64,000 bases of DNA, taken from contig NC_058160.1 of NCBI RefSeq assembly GCF_020080835.1, positions 17,781,152 to 17,845,151 of the forward strand, read 5' to 3'. The stretch is from Cotesia glomerata. Taxonomy: Eukaryota > Arthropoda > Insecta > Hymenoptera > Braconidae. Below, piece after piece: positions 11,431-25,235 of the stretch. The notes below the pieces were generated by a model, which saw only the letters and a list, made by a program, of their open reading frames with translations, ran no database searches and was not told the DNA's origin. Both the position numbers and the translations under genes were made by a program. Position 1 is the first letter of the stretch, and each line of letters begins with the position of its first letter.

Positions 11431-13848
11431 GCAAAAGATACACAAATATTGAAAAAGCAAAAATTAATTCGGTTATTGATTTATTATGATTAAGCTGATA
11501 GTTTTGTAGCTCTTGTTAATTTTTTTTCTATTAAAATCAAAAATAATTTGGTCGGACAATTTTGTACAGATTTAAGACGACCTTACATAGAATCACCCAT
11601 ATATATATACGTGTGTGTGTATGTAACGGAATCATATAAAATATACAAGAAACTATCGACCTTAATTAATAGAACCGGACTGATTTCCAAAATTAATTTG
11701 GATTATATCAACAAAATATTGAAAAGAAATTGATGATAATAATTGAAGAAGGTACATAAGTTATTCCCCAGGCCACAATATTTAGCTGAATTAGTTTTAG
11801 AGAGTGTCTTAATCTTGTTAAAATGTTTGCTAACAGGGTACCCGCTTGGATGTATATGTGGGTGTGTATATGTGTACATACAAATTTATTTGTATTTATG
11901 CAACATCTTGTTCTGTTTATATTTATACAGCTTCATAAAATATCGAAGTGTATATTTTGCTACTATGAAACCTTGAACGAAACATTTAGCAATATCCTAC
12001 CTAGTTTATACATTTAAAAGAAACTATATTCAACATGACGTATGTATATTTTTCATATCAGAGATTTCATGCTAAATGCTGTCATACTGTCAACATAAAT
12101 CGACTGTACGTAAAACATCTATTTCCCTTTCATTTTAAATCATTTGTATCGGCGTCAAATTTGCTAGGTACAAAAACATTTATTCGGTGAAAAAATGACT
12201 GATGATTTGAATGATTTAAGTTGTCAATAATGTCTGTTACGTTTATGAAAGAGCATTTGTAAAGAATCTCATTCTAAATAGACAGCATAATGTAGGCGTT
12301 CCCTTTAAATTGAAGAACTCTGAGCATTTAATCATATCAGGGGATTGAGACTGAACAAACGTATTCTACATTTTTTCACTTTTTTTCAATGAATCTTTTT
12401 TAATTCAAAAATTACCCATCATTCTTTAATTCTACTAAAATTTTTTCCTCACGTTTAATTTTACTACACTTATAGTGTTCGATGATTTATAGATTCATTA
12501 AATACGCAATATTTCGACATGAATACTAGTGAAAGAAAAAAAAACAGGTGCAAATCACATGAAAATATTCTATGAATAACTTATAAGTGTTCGTTGTTTT
12601 TTCGTCTGGTTACGCCATTTATCCATATACATCATAGTAAATTTCTATATAGTTCAGTGCTAACCAACGCCTTTAACGAAACAAGTAAACCTATCAGGAT
12701 AGAAAATCACACGGCGTAAAAGCATAGTAGTAGGTTCTCTCGGTAGAATTCCGGCAGTGTTAGATGAACACAGTCCATACCAGGGTGTGAACTATACACC
12801 AAGCGAAGTAGAGATGAGAGAAATAGAGAGGATGAGAGAAGAAAGAGCTTAAGCGGAAAAGAGGAATGGCACGCGCGTACACTACTGCGGCTGTTATTAT
12901 GATGAGAAAAGAGAAAGACAATGAAAGTGAGAATAAGTTTACGTGCAAACACTCACACTACTCGACCCCACAAAGTTGAGAGGTGTGTCTCAACGCCTGG
13001 CTACGACATGACCAATTAGTCAGTGACGCTTAAAAACAGCATGGTGCTCGCTTCCCTGGCTTTATAATCCTATTTTTTTTTATTACCAGAGTATTTTTTT
13101 ATTTTTCTAGATACACATAAGTACTTTTAAATACTCAAATTGAATCTCTACCTTAAATATATTTTTTTTTAATTTATAATTAAAAAAAAACGAAAACAGG
13201 GTAACAAAAGCATTTTTGTATGGTCTAGAAATGGGATAACGTCGCGCGAAGAATATAAAAAACTCGTTGTGTAGCAGCTGCTATTGACATCTCAATACGT
13301 AGATTCACTTAAAAAAAGAGTCCAGTGATCACAAGAGTATGATCTGCTTTATTATATCATATTTATGTATGCGTATGTTTCAATGGAAAAATTGTGAAAA
13401 AACGGTTGACTTTGCTAACTATATCTCACCGAAATTTTTCTCTATTTTCGAACTTGAATCAGTTAAAATATACTTTTCAGTGTGTTTAATTTTCAAGCTC
13501 ACATTAGCAGAGATGCGTAGGTAAATTTTTAAATAAATTTTTGCGTTTATTTTCATTTCTATATCGTTTTAAAACTTTAAGTTATAAAAGAATAACAATT
13601 ACTTTATTTTAATCTTATATCTCGTTGATTCCTCTTCAACAAGTCATTCGCCTTGAACGGAGATCACGGCGTTCTACGTGATTTTTCAAGTTAGTAAATA
13701 ATATGTAGTTCCATAGATGGTAGATTTTATAGAAAACTAACTATTGTATTTATCCTTATGACGCAACTTTTGAAAAATTTTGCGATTTTCTGACTCAGAT
13801 TGTTGAAGTGGTTCAGTTAATACATCTCAAGCGTCACAAAAAAAAAAA
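11431..13848. other. AT-rich intergenic DNA, no gene recognised
   Basis: Open frames here are short and match no family I know. About 12760-13060 is less AT-rich, with GAGAGA-type purine tracts and several CpGs, and might be a promoter or untranslated region of an unrecognised transcript; there is no direct proof. Confidence 0.4.
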
Positions 13849-15100
<1,252 letters not shown>

Positions 15101-15380
15101 TTTTTCAAAAATATACCCTTTCTTTTTTCTAGTTATGTAGTTGTTCCAGCCGTTTTTATGAAACCAGGACTGTTTGAATAGTACGTTTTTTATACGTCAA
15201 GTTCATATTTCCTGAAGAGCTATAATGCACTTATTTCAATTAATTGTCCATTTTCTTGGCTGCCTTGCCACCTCTTGGTATTTTTTAAAACTTATTTTTC
15301 TATGTATTATTTTTTGACTCTGATAAAGTCGATAATAACGAAATCTTATGCATGAGATAACATGAAAATATATGTATCAA
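15101..15380. other. Spacer before the foldback element
   Basis: AT-rich, nothing recognised. The last six bases, TATCAA, are the left target duplication of the foldback element. Confidence 0.5.
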
Positions 15381-15947
15381 CGGGCATCTATAAATCTGCC
15401 GAATTATAAAAATTCCGACAGAAGTTTTATTATTTGTCGGTAATGATAAAACAGTTTCATAAAATTCTAAGAGATGGCGCCACGTGTCCTAAAATTAAAA
15501 AAAATTGGATTTTAAGCTATGTGATGAGGACTGAGCATCAGGCTGAAAAACATGTACTGATTCCGACCTGGTCTGATGCACCAGGTGCATGACATTGAAT
15601 TCTACAGGAATATTACATGAAATTATACAGCTATGGATTAGATCAGTCTAACCTTATAGTTGTGGACAAGGCCCATCAATATTTATCTAAGATTATATGG
15701 GCATTTATAATCAGTGCTCGTTATTCCGAAAAAAAACGGGGCATGACTAAATTAAATAATCGGATGGTCGAGAATATATTTCTCGTGCAAATTGGTAATA
15801 AATTTTTTTGCCCATGAGCGAAGAAATAGTCGAGGCCCACTAGTGCTCTTCCGCGGTGGAATAAGCACTACTTGGGTTAGTCCGTTTTTTAAAAAAAACG
15901 GGTCATGACTAGATTAAATAATCGAATGGTCGGGAAGTAGTAGGCCT

Positions 15948-18865
15948 TGACTATGCCTGTGTATGTGGGCGAGAACATATCACCGCTCCGAACGGGCAAT
16001 ATCTTTTCGACCATCCGATTATTTAATTTAGCCGTGGCCCGTTTTTTTTTAAAACGGGCAAACACAAATAGTGCTTATTCCACCGCGGAATAGCACTAGT
16101 CGACCTTAACTATTTTTTCGCTTGTGGACGAAAATAATATATAAACAGTCTGGAAGGGAAGTATCTTCCCGACCGTCCGATTATTTAATTAATTCATGAC
16201 CCGTTTTTCTAAAAAAAACGGGCAAACATCAATAGTGCTTACTCCACCTCGAAAAGGTAGTAGTAGTAGGTCTCGGCTATGCATGTGTGAGGGAGAGAAA
16301 AATATATGACCAGTCCAGATGGAAAATATTTTCTCGACCATCCGATTATTTAATTTAGTAATGACCCGTTTTTTTGAAAAAACGGGAAAATATAAGTCGT
16401 GCTTATTTCACCTTCAAACGGAAGTAGTGGGCTTTGGCTATGGCTGAGTATGTGGGCGAGAAGAATATATCACCGCTTGGAACGGGCAATATCGTCCCGA
16501 CCATCCGATTATTTAATTTAGCTATGGCCCGTTTTTTTGAAAAAACGGGCAAACATAAGTAGTGCTTATTCCAACCCGCAAAGAAAGTAGTGAACTTTGA
16601 CTATGCATGTGTATGTGGGAGAGAAGAATATATCAGCGCTCCGGACGGCAAATACCTTCCCTACCGTCCGATTATTTAATTTAGTGATGACCCGTTTTCT
16701 TGAAAAAACGGGCAAATATAAGTCGTGCTTATTCCACCTCAAAAAGGAAGTAGTGGGCCTCTACTATGCCTGTGTATGTGGGCAAGAATATATCAACGCT
16801 CCGAACGGGAAACATCTACCCGACCTTCCGATTATTTGATTTACTTATGGCCCGTTCATTTAAAAAAAAAAACGGGCAAACGTAAGTAGTGCTTATTTCA
16901 CCTTCAAACGGAAGTAGTGGGCTTTGGCTATGTCTGAGTATGTGGGCGAGAAGAATATATCACCGCTTCGAACGGGCAATATCTTCTCGACCATCCGATT
17001 ATTTAATTTAGCCATGGCCCGTTTTTTTGAAAAAACGTGCAAACACAAGTAGTGCTTATTCCACCGTGGAATAGCACTAGTCGATAATAACTATTTTTTC
17101 GCTTGTTGACGAAAATAATATATAAACAGTCTGGACGGAAAGTATCTTCCCGACCGTCCGATTATTTAATTAATTCATGACCCGTTTTTCTAAAAAAAAC
17201 GGGCAAACATCAATAGTGCTTATTCCACCTCGAAAACGTAGTAGTAGTAGGTCTCGGCTATGCATGTGTGAGGGAGAGAAGAATATATGACCAGTCCGGA
17301 CGAGAAATATCTTCCCGACCATCCGATTATTTAATTTAGTAATGACCCGTTTTTTTGAAAAAACAGGAAAATATAAGTCGTGCTTATTTCACCTTCAAAC
17401 GGAAGTAGTGGGCTTTGGCTATGGCTGAGTATGTGGGCGAGAAGAATATATCACCGCTTCGAACGGGCAATATCTTCTCGACCATCCGATTATTTAATTT
17501 AGCCATGGCCCGTTTTTTTGAAAAAACGTGCAAACACAAGTAATGCTTATTCCACCGTGGAATAGCACTAGTCGATAATAACTATTTTTTCACTTGTTGA
17601 CGAAAATAATATATAAACAGTCCGGACGGGAAGTATCTTCCCGACCGTCCGAATATTTAATTGTCATGACCCGTTTTTTTGAAAAAACGGGCAAATATAA
17701 GTCGTGCTTATTTCACCTTCAATTGGAAGTAGTGGGCTTTGGCTATGTCTGAGTATGTGGGCGAGAAGAATATATCACCGCTTTGAACGGGCAATATCTT
17801 TTCGACCATCCGATTATTTAATTTAGCTATGGCCCGTTTTTTTGAAAAAACGGGCAAACATAAGTAGTGCTTATTCCACCGCGGAATAGCACTAGTCGAC
17901 CTTCACTATTTTTTCGCTTGTGGACGAAAATAATATATAAACAGTCTGGACGGGAAGTATCTTCCCAACCCGGAAAGAAAGTAGTGAACCTTGACTATGC
18001 ATGTGTATGTGGGAGAGAAGAATATATCAGCGCTCCGGACGGAAAATATCTTTCCTACCGACCGATTATTTAATTTAGTCATGACCCGTTTTTTTGAAAA
18101 AACGGGCAAATATAAGTCGTGCTTATTCCACCTTAAAAAGGAAGTAGTGGGCCTCTACTATGCCTGTGTATGTGGGCAAGAATATATCAACGCTCCGAAC
18201 GGGCAATATCTTCCCGACCTTCTGATTATTTAATTTATTTATGGCCCGTTTATTTAAAAAAAAAAAAAACGGGCAAACGTAGGTAGTGCTTATTTCACCT
18301 TCAAACGGAAGTAGTGGGCTTTGGCTATGTCTGAGTATGTGGGCGAGAAGAATATATCACCGCTTCGAACGGGCAATATCTTCTCGACCATCCGATTATT
18401 TAATTTAGCCATGGCCCGTTTTTTTGAAAAAACGTGCAAACACAAGTAGTGCTTATTCCACCGTGGAATAGCACTAGTCGATCTTAACTATTTTTTCGCT
18501 TGTGGACGAAAATAATATATAAACAGTCCGGACGGGAAGTATCTTCCCGACCGTCCGATTATTTAATTGTCATGACCCGTTTTTCTAAAAAAACGGGCAA
18601 ACATAAGTAGTGCTTATCCCACCTCGGAAAGGCAGTAGTGGCCCTCGGTTATGCATGTGTGAGTGGGAGAGAAGAATATATGACCAGTCCGGACGAGAAA
18701 TATCTTCCCGACCGTCTGATTATTTAATTTAGGCATGGTACGTTTTTTGGAAAAACGGGCAAACACAAGTAATGTTTATTCCACCGCGGAATAGCACTAG
18801 TCCACCTAAACTATTTCTCCGCTTGTGGACGAAAATAATATATGACCGCTCCGGATGGGCAATAT
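15948..18865. repeat. ~163-bp tandem array inside the foldback element
   Basis: The landmark CCGATTATTTAATTTAG recurs about every 160-165 bases (e.g. 16018, 16180, 16345, 16508, 16671 for the ATTATTTAAT core), some 18 units, with one longer step near 17810-18060. Each unit holds a hairpin of CCCGTTTTTT with AAAAAACGGG and a GTAGTGCTTATTCCACC block. Two landmark copies in the left arm are inverted relative to the array, and the last lies in the right arm. Confidence 0.85.
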
Positions 18866-19398
18866 CTTCCCGACCATTCGATTATTTAATCTAGTCATGA
18901 CCCGTTTTTTTTAAAAAACGGACTAACCCAAGTAGTGCTTATTCCACCGCGGAAGAGCACTAGTGGGCCTCGACTATTTCTTCGCTCATGGGCAAAAAAA
19001 TTTATTACCAATTTGCACGAGAAATATATTCTCGACCATCCGATTATTTAATTTAGTCATGCCCCGTTTTTTTTCGGAATAACGAGCACTGATTATAAAT
19101 GCCCATATAATCTTAGATAAATATTGATGGGCCTTGTCCACAACTATAAGGTTAGACTGATCTAATCCATAGCTGTATAATTTCATGTAATATTCCTGTA
19201 GAATTCAATGTCATGCACCTGGTGCATCAGACCAGGTCGGAATCAGTACATGTTTTTCAGCCTGATGCTCAGTCCTCATCACATAGCTTAAAATCCAATT
19301 TTTTTTAATTTTAGGACACGTGGCGCCATCTCTTAGAATTTTATGAAACTGTTTTATCATTACCGACAAATAATAAAACTTCTGTCGGAATTTTTATA

Positions 19399-19747
19399 CC
19401 CTGATAGCCACAGTTTCAGACCAACCAAGTTGGTGTCAGATAGTTGCCACCAACTTAGCGACAACTTGCGGTCAACTTCCGAATTTGTAACTGTTGGCGC
19501 CAAGTTGGCTACAAGTTTCTGAGAAAAAAGAGACCTATCTACTGCCGCAATATGTCGCCAAATTTCTTGAGAAACTTATCGTCAACTTGGTGTGAAAAAG
19601 TTTCAGAGCAACTTTTGCCGACAACTTGGTGACAATTTGGTGAACAAGTTGACACCAACCGAGTTACTTTCCAAGAGTTGCCGCCAAGTTGGTGACAAGT
19701 TGCGGCAGTAGATTGACAGAAAGTTGCGGCCAACTTGGCTATCAGGG
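19399..19747. mobile_element. 349-bp MITE inserted in the right arm of the foldback element
   Basis: Inverted ends CCCTGATAGCC and GGCTATCAGGG with TA on both sides (19397-19398 and 19748-19749). The interior is full of CAACTTG/CAAGTTG words. The left arm of the foldback near 15405-15425 shows the uninterrupted site with a single TA. TA duplication points to the Tc1/mariner superfamily. Confidence 0.85.
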
Positions 19748-19779
19748 TAATTCGGCAGATTTATAGATGCCCGTATCAA

Positions 19780-20604
19780 CAGACTCGATAGAGTCTGGCG
19801 CCAAGTTCCGTTCTCAAGCCAGGCTACCGAGTGTGTGTATATACCGTAAGCAGAACGGTTTTTTGAGGTTACAAATTTTTTTTCAAACTTATTTTGTTTT
19901 TTTTTTATTTTAATTAAAAAAAATTTTGTTGTAGATTTAAAAATTAAAAGAAACAATTTTGGAACGTACTTGGTGTGCGTCATTGTGTACTTCAATTTTT
20001 TTTTTAAATCCTAGTAATCTTAGATAGATTTTAGGAATTTCATAAAAAGTGAAATATTTTGTAATCACACACACTAAATACGTTCCAAAATTGTTTCTTT
20101 TAATTTTTAAATTTACAACAAAATTTTTTTTAATTTCCGAAAATCATATACAATCATATCGGTTACTTGGATTTTTTAATTTTTTATTTTATATCTTTTT
20201 GTAAAAAAATAAAATTTTTTTTTCTTAATAGTCTTATGAACGTGGACTTGGCGCGATACATACTACTTACATGTATACTCTCTTGCATTGTAATAAACAT
20301 ATGAACAATTAGAGACTAATGAAACATATACATAAATACCTATGTACACATTTCTCGGTCTGTCCACACTTTGAATCTATACTTTGCGCGAACGTTACTG
20401 CTTCTGATTTTCTACGTTGGCAATATTGAGTCAACTAACTAGCGTTCGTAATCTGGGAATGAATATCGCCAACATGATCAAAAGATGGATTTTAATTCTG
20501 AAAAATGTGTTTTAGATAAGTGTCATATTTAATTTAAAAATAATATCCAATGAAATTCTAAAACGGTGACAATAGTAAAATAAAAAATAAAAAAAAAAAA
20601 GAAA
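19780..20604. other. Intergenic region upstream of TMEM115 with a ~70-bp inverted repeat
   Basis: Arms at about 19911-19985 and 20062-20140 match as inverted copies (e.g. GTTGTAGATTTAAAAATT against AATTTTTAAATTTACAAC, and AACAATTTTGGAACGTAC against GTACGTTCCAAAATTGTT with small differences) around a ~75-bp spacer. The remaining ~460 bases up to the ATG presumably contain the TMEM115 promoter and 5' UTR; no core promoter element is convincing. Confidence 0.5.
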
Positions 20605-21928
20605 ATGTCAACCATGAAAGGTGTAAGAAGAAATATACCTTATCTCCAACAGCAATTTGCTGCACTTCTTGGTAACACAAGTACTAGTGTCAAGTTTATA
20701 TGTATTGTGATGATATTATCGTATTGTCTCTCTTTTATGGAGCAGGCAATCATCACTTTAAGTGTAACACCAGGTTACTTATTGCCTCCATCATTTTGGA
20801 TATGGACGGCGTTTACTTTTTGTTTTCTGGAAATACATTTCTGGGAAGTGTGTGTAGACATTATAACAGTTGGACTTTGTGGCAAACTCATTGAACCCCT
20901 ATGGGGTGCGATGGAAATGATGACCTTTTTTGCAGTTGTCAATGTTGGTGTTGGAATATTATCAGCATTATATTATTTATTTCTCTATATGTGTACTAGT
21001 GATACGGACTTTTTATTTGATATCCATATTCATGGATTAACAGGTTATATAGCAGGTAAATTTTAATTTCACTAATTTTACAACTACTATTGTTTAAGCA
21101 ATATTTTATTAAATATCAATATTTTTATGTATTTTAGGTGTTAGCGTTGCTGTTAAACAAATAATGCCAGATCATATTTTGTTGAAGAGTCCAATTGGTA
21201 AAATAATGAATAGAAATATTCCCCTAATGGTGTGGCTAGTTAGTTTGTTATTGTGGATCGTAGGATTATTAGAAGGTACACATCCGACAATGTTTTTAAA
21301 TGGTCTCATTATATCTTGGATGTATTTGAGATTTTATCAAAGACATACTAATGGATCTAAAGGAGATATGGCTGATAATTTTACTTTTGCAAGGTAATTT
21401 TTTTTTTTTTTTAATATTTTTGTATTAAATTGAAAATATAATTTCCAATCCTCTTTAATTAAAATTAATTACAGTTTTTTCCCCAATGTTTTACAACCAC
21501 CGATTGCCGTAGTCAGTAATACTGTACATAACTTTTTTGTTCGTATTGGAATTTGTAAAAAAATTGTTAGACGATTTGATATGTCCAATGCACCACCAGG
21601 TTTAGTTATGAATCTGCCGGGAATCGATCCTCAAGATAGTGAAAGGCGACGGTTTGTATATCTTTATGTATTACAGAAGTAAAATAACATTATGTTATAA
21701 CATAATAACACAATATTTTACAGGCAAATCGCACTAAAGGCATTAAGTGAGCGTTTAAGCAAAGATCATGCAAGACCGTGGCAGCAAGATAGAAATAAAA
21801 AAAATATTCCTCCTCTAGCTACTGTTTCAATATCTATTCCAGAGTCTACTACAACAAAACCTCTGGTATCTCCTCTTATTCCACCATTAAATACTAATAT
21901 TCACAATCAAAGACTATCAAATACGTGA
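20605..21928 (+). CDS. TMEM115: TMEM115 (rhomboid-like Golgi membrane protein)
   Basis: Four exons, 20605-21055, 21138-21393, 21475-21651 and 21724-21928, join in phase to a 362-aa protein (human is about 350). Introns are 72-82 bases; the third donor is the weak GTTTGT. Hydrophobic segments lie at about 29-48, 61-80, 84-97, 107-128 and 178-195. Family hallmarks: SVTPGYLLPPSFWIWT (53-68), LIEPLWGAMEMM (95-106), IHGLTGY (142-148), WMYLRFYQRH (211-220), GDMADNFTFA (226-235) and a cytosolic tail with DPQDSERRRQ. The family is related to rhomboids but lacks the protease pair. It resides in the Golgi and affects retrograde Golgi-ER traffic in mammals (family knowledge). A polyadenylation signal AATAAA is at 22059-22064. 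Neighbours are unrelated. Confidence 0.95.
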
Positions 21929-22538
21929 TTAATAGTTATAATCTAGATTTAAAATGGAAATTGATAAATTATCTTATTTTCATACAGAAAATAATTAAAT
22001 TTTGTTACATTGTTAATTTCGAATCATAAAAGTGAAAAAAAAGCAAGAAATGTTTAGTAATAAATTATTTAAAGTTTAAGGAGCTTAACATCAAGACTGT
22101 TTCATGTTATAATCTAAGTTTATATCTCTTTTTAGCATCTTTATCGGATTTATATCGTTCAGTTAAAATTGAAAGAAAAAAATTTTCAAAAAAACGTTGT
22201 TTCAAAAATAAATCAACCATCCATATTTTTGTAACACATCCATCATTTATACCACGAGTTATACCTTTGCAGTATACGCCAAGTATACGAGCAGCTACTT
22301 AATACACATTTATACTATACCGTATAAACTCATCCAGATATTAAAAAACTGATTTGCTATAACGTCATAGATTCAAAAAGTATATTTTATTTCATATACC
22401 AAAAGGTCTAACGTATAGTTTCCAATCTATACTTTGCTGTTGAAAAATCATCAATATAGACATCTTATGAACGTGTACAAAGAACTTTTTTTGAGTATGT
22501 TTTACGATTATATGTGCATTTATATTTAAGCTCTAATA
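21929..22538. other. TMEM115 3' UTR and spacer
   Basis: AT-rich. Contains AATAAA at 22059. Nothing else recognised. Confidence 0.5.
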
Positions 22539-23278
22539 TTAAGGGATTAGGTGGGTTTCAGAGGTTCAAAAAAAGGGTATTTTTACTAATTTTTTTTTTT
22601 TTTTAGTATACACAATCATATATTTTATTTAAACAATTCAGTATATCAAAGATACATATTTAAACGGTATTTTGTGAAATTTTTATTTAAAAATTCCAAA
22701 AACTCAGCCATTGAGTATTTCATCTCTCTTGATGTCTCAAAAAAAAAAAATGCTCTTGCCGTGGACATCATAACTCATTATTGATTCATCTAAAATCAAA
22801 GAACCAAACATATTTCGTTAGTACATGGATAATTCTCGTTATTGGATGAACGATTTTTTTTTTTATTACAACTAATTTTTTCGAGCAAATACATGGCGAA
22901 AATTTGACCAAAAAATGTGTTTTTTTGTTCAGTCTGTCAAAAATTCAAATTTTAATTTTTTTTATTCTCCGTCCAATAACGAGATTTACCCATGTACTAA
23001 CGAAATATGTTTGGATCTTTGATTTTATTTTAGATGAACCAATAATGAGTTATGTTGTCCACGGTAAGAGCATTTTTTTTGAGATGTCAAGGGAGATGAG
23101 GTACCAACGGTTGAATTTCCAGAATATTTAAGTAAAAATTTCACACAATACTGTTTAAATATGTATCTTTGATATGCTAAATTGTTTAAATAAAATATAT
23201 GATTGTATATACTGAAAAAAAAAAAAAATAGTAAAAATAGCCTTTTTTTAAACCTCTGAAACCTACTTAACCCCTTAA
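22539..23278. mobile_element. 740-bp palindromic MITE with TTAA ends
   Basis: Starts TTAAGGGATTAGGTGGGTTT and ends AAACCTACTTAACCCCTTAA. Long inverted arms include ACAATCATATATTTTATTTA and TTCGTTAGTACATGGATAA. A partly destroyed copy is at 2424-3488. Open frames in it are arm sequence, not genes. TTAA borders fit piggyBac or Kolobok-type MITEs. Confidence 0.8.
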
Positions 23279-24413
23279 GTCGTTTTGGGGTAATTATTTT
23301 TCTTTAGCTTTGAGAATTTAAAGTATTCAATTCTTTCATTTATTTTTAAAGAGACAAAACAATTTTTTATGTACGAAATTTTTTTTATGGAGATATTGAT
23401 TGTTGACAATAAATATTCAAAAAATTTTCAATAATGCGACGAAAGTTGAAATTTTTTGTTCGAGTATAAATATATAAAATGTATTGAGACTATACTGTTT
23501 TTTAATATCGAAATTCGGTGCTTTTGATGAAATAATGCTTCTAAAACAAAAATTGTTTTTTATTTTTTTAATTTAAACATAGTTGACTAAAAACCAAATG
23601 TTTGATTTTGCAAAGTATAAACCTTAAAACTTACTGATTATTTCGAAATTTTAAATGAATATTTTTTTTGCTTATAATTATATAAAATTTATTCGAAATA
23701 TTGAGGGAGTTCAAATATAAATTTTATAAAAAACCAATGCAATCCGAATATTGATTCTGTGGATTAAAATACTTCGAAATTACCATTATTTTATCAAAAT
23801 TATCTATTATAAATATCTGTAAAAAATGCACTATCGACCCTTTTTGTTTATTCACATTTGAAAAATATACTCATCCATCACAAAAATGATATATTTCTTG
23901 AATTAAATCTTTCATTTTTTTTGTCTCATTTTGTACGTGTGTTTATTTTAGATGTACAAGAACTAGATTATTCAAATTTTATAAATATATACTTATGTAT
24001 ATAAATAAAAATTGTTATCCAAAATCCATTTAATATAAATTGAATGCCTATAAAACAAGAAAACATACATTAATTTGTTTCAAAAAATTGATAGGATCTT
24101 TACGAGACTAAAAAAAGAATTTACAATGAACTTTATAATTACCTTGAGGATAGACATTGGCTGAAGTTGCGCCAAAGAGAAATATATTTTTTGAGGGGTA
24201 TTGTATATATTTTGTCAGCTAATAAATAAGTAGTAAATATTTACTTTTAAATACATTAATTTTACGCGAGGTTTTAGTTATTTTCGTTTGAAATATGTTT
24301 TTTTTTTTTTTTTTATTACAATTATCTTTGACACAAACATATGTTTTTAACTTTAGAATTTTTTTTTTATTCCTACATTGAATTTACGGTTAAAAAATGT
24401 TTAAAAAAAATCG
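23279..24413. other. Very AT-rich intergenic DNA, no feature seen
   Basis: Long A and T runs, no recognisable gene or repeat boundary. Confidence 0.5.
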
Positions 24414-25130
24414 GGAAAACGGTTGACCCTAAAGGCCATCCCTGCAACTTCCCGCTAATTTCATATGTAAGCGCTTAAAATTGCACTTTTATGACATTAT
24501 TGAGTTCTTCGAGCTCAAAAATAAATTTATATGTTATTTCGAGCTCTCCGAGCTCAAAGAATTAGCTGCTCTAAGCTTTTGAGCTCTTCGAGCTCAAAAG
24601 TCTGATTGAAGTTAAATACAACAGTATTTTTTGAATTTTCAAACTGCAATAATTTCTGAATGAATGAATCGATTTTCACGCGGTTGGCAGTATTCCACGC
24701 AGTTTTTCAAATTCTATGACATACTTTTAAACACAAACTGATCGAACCGAAAATTTCAGAGAAATTTGAAAAATTCACTTTTTCCGAATTTTTTCGACAA
24801 CGATAACTCACGAACCAATCAACCGATTTTTACGTTCTGGGTGGCGATCGACGTGGTTTTTGGAGCTCAAATAATTATTTTATTTCATCAAAAACGATCC
24901 AAAAAGAAATGTCGAAGTTATGTAAAAAAAACTTTTTTCGAAATTTTTCGTTTTCAATAACTCTTGAACGAATCAAGGGATTTTGACGGGACTAGTGACA
25001 ATAGACGTGGTTTTTTAAGCATAAGAGCGTCGAAATCGGATGATAACTCGATTTTCGCAAAACGGGGTAAAACCAATAATTTCCCGATTTTTGAAAATTT
25101 TCAATTTTCTTAGCGGGAAGTTAACCTTCG
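24414..25130 (-). mobile_element. DINE-1/Helentron-like element, copy D
   Basis: Inverted relative to copies A and B: begins GAAAACGGTTGACCCTAAAG, then CAACTTCCCGCTAATTTC, and ends TTCAATTTTCTTAGCGGGAA. Contains three GAGCTC...GAGCTCAAA blocks and the conserved ATAACTCACGAACCAATCAA segment. No CA/GT tract in this copy. Its end directly abuts the TTAA MITE at 25131. Confidence 0.6.
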
Positions 25131-25235
25131 GTTACTCGCGCTTCTCTAGTGTCTCACTCGTACTCACACCAACTCTATTAGGTTAAGCAGTGTTGGGGGG
25201 CAAATCCCTCTATAACGCGAGTAACGAAGGGCTAA
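25131..25235. mobile_element. TTAACC(C)TTCG MITE (copy b)
   Basis: Ends TTAACCTTCGGTTACTCGCG and CGCGAGTAACGAAGGGCTAA, same family as 4981-5095. Confidence 0.6.

Larger units (their letters stand above)
15381..19773. mobile_element. 4.4 kb foldback transposon with ~567-bp inverted arms
   Basis: Outer ends CGGGCATCTATAAATCTGCC and its exact complement ending at 19773. TATCAA flanks both sides (15375-15380 and 19774-19779), a 6-bp target duplication. Arms run 15381-15947 and 18866-19773; they look almost identical once a 349-bp MITE in the right arm is removed. Between them lies a ~163-bp tandem array (15948-18865). No transposase; a 66-codon frame (15617-15817, mirrored at 18986-19186) is simply the same arm sequence read twice. 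The layout resembles Foldback/MULE-type elements, but the superfamily is not settled by a 6-bp duplication. Confidence 0.8.

Noticed and set aside
15617..15817. 66-codon frame repeated identically at 18986-19186
   Set aside because: It lies in the mirrored arms of the foldback element; identity reflects the inverted repeat, and it has no family resemblance or gene context.
16000..18865. Regularly spaced repeats considered as a CRISPR array
   Set aside because: Eukaryotic context, ~163-bp units with no unique spacers, inside a transposon.
20700..20894. Second plus-strand frame in TMEM115 exon 1
   Set aside because: Shifted reading of the TMEM115 coding exon.
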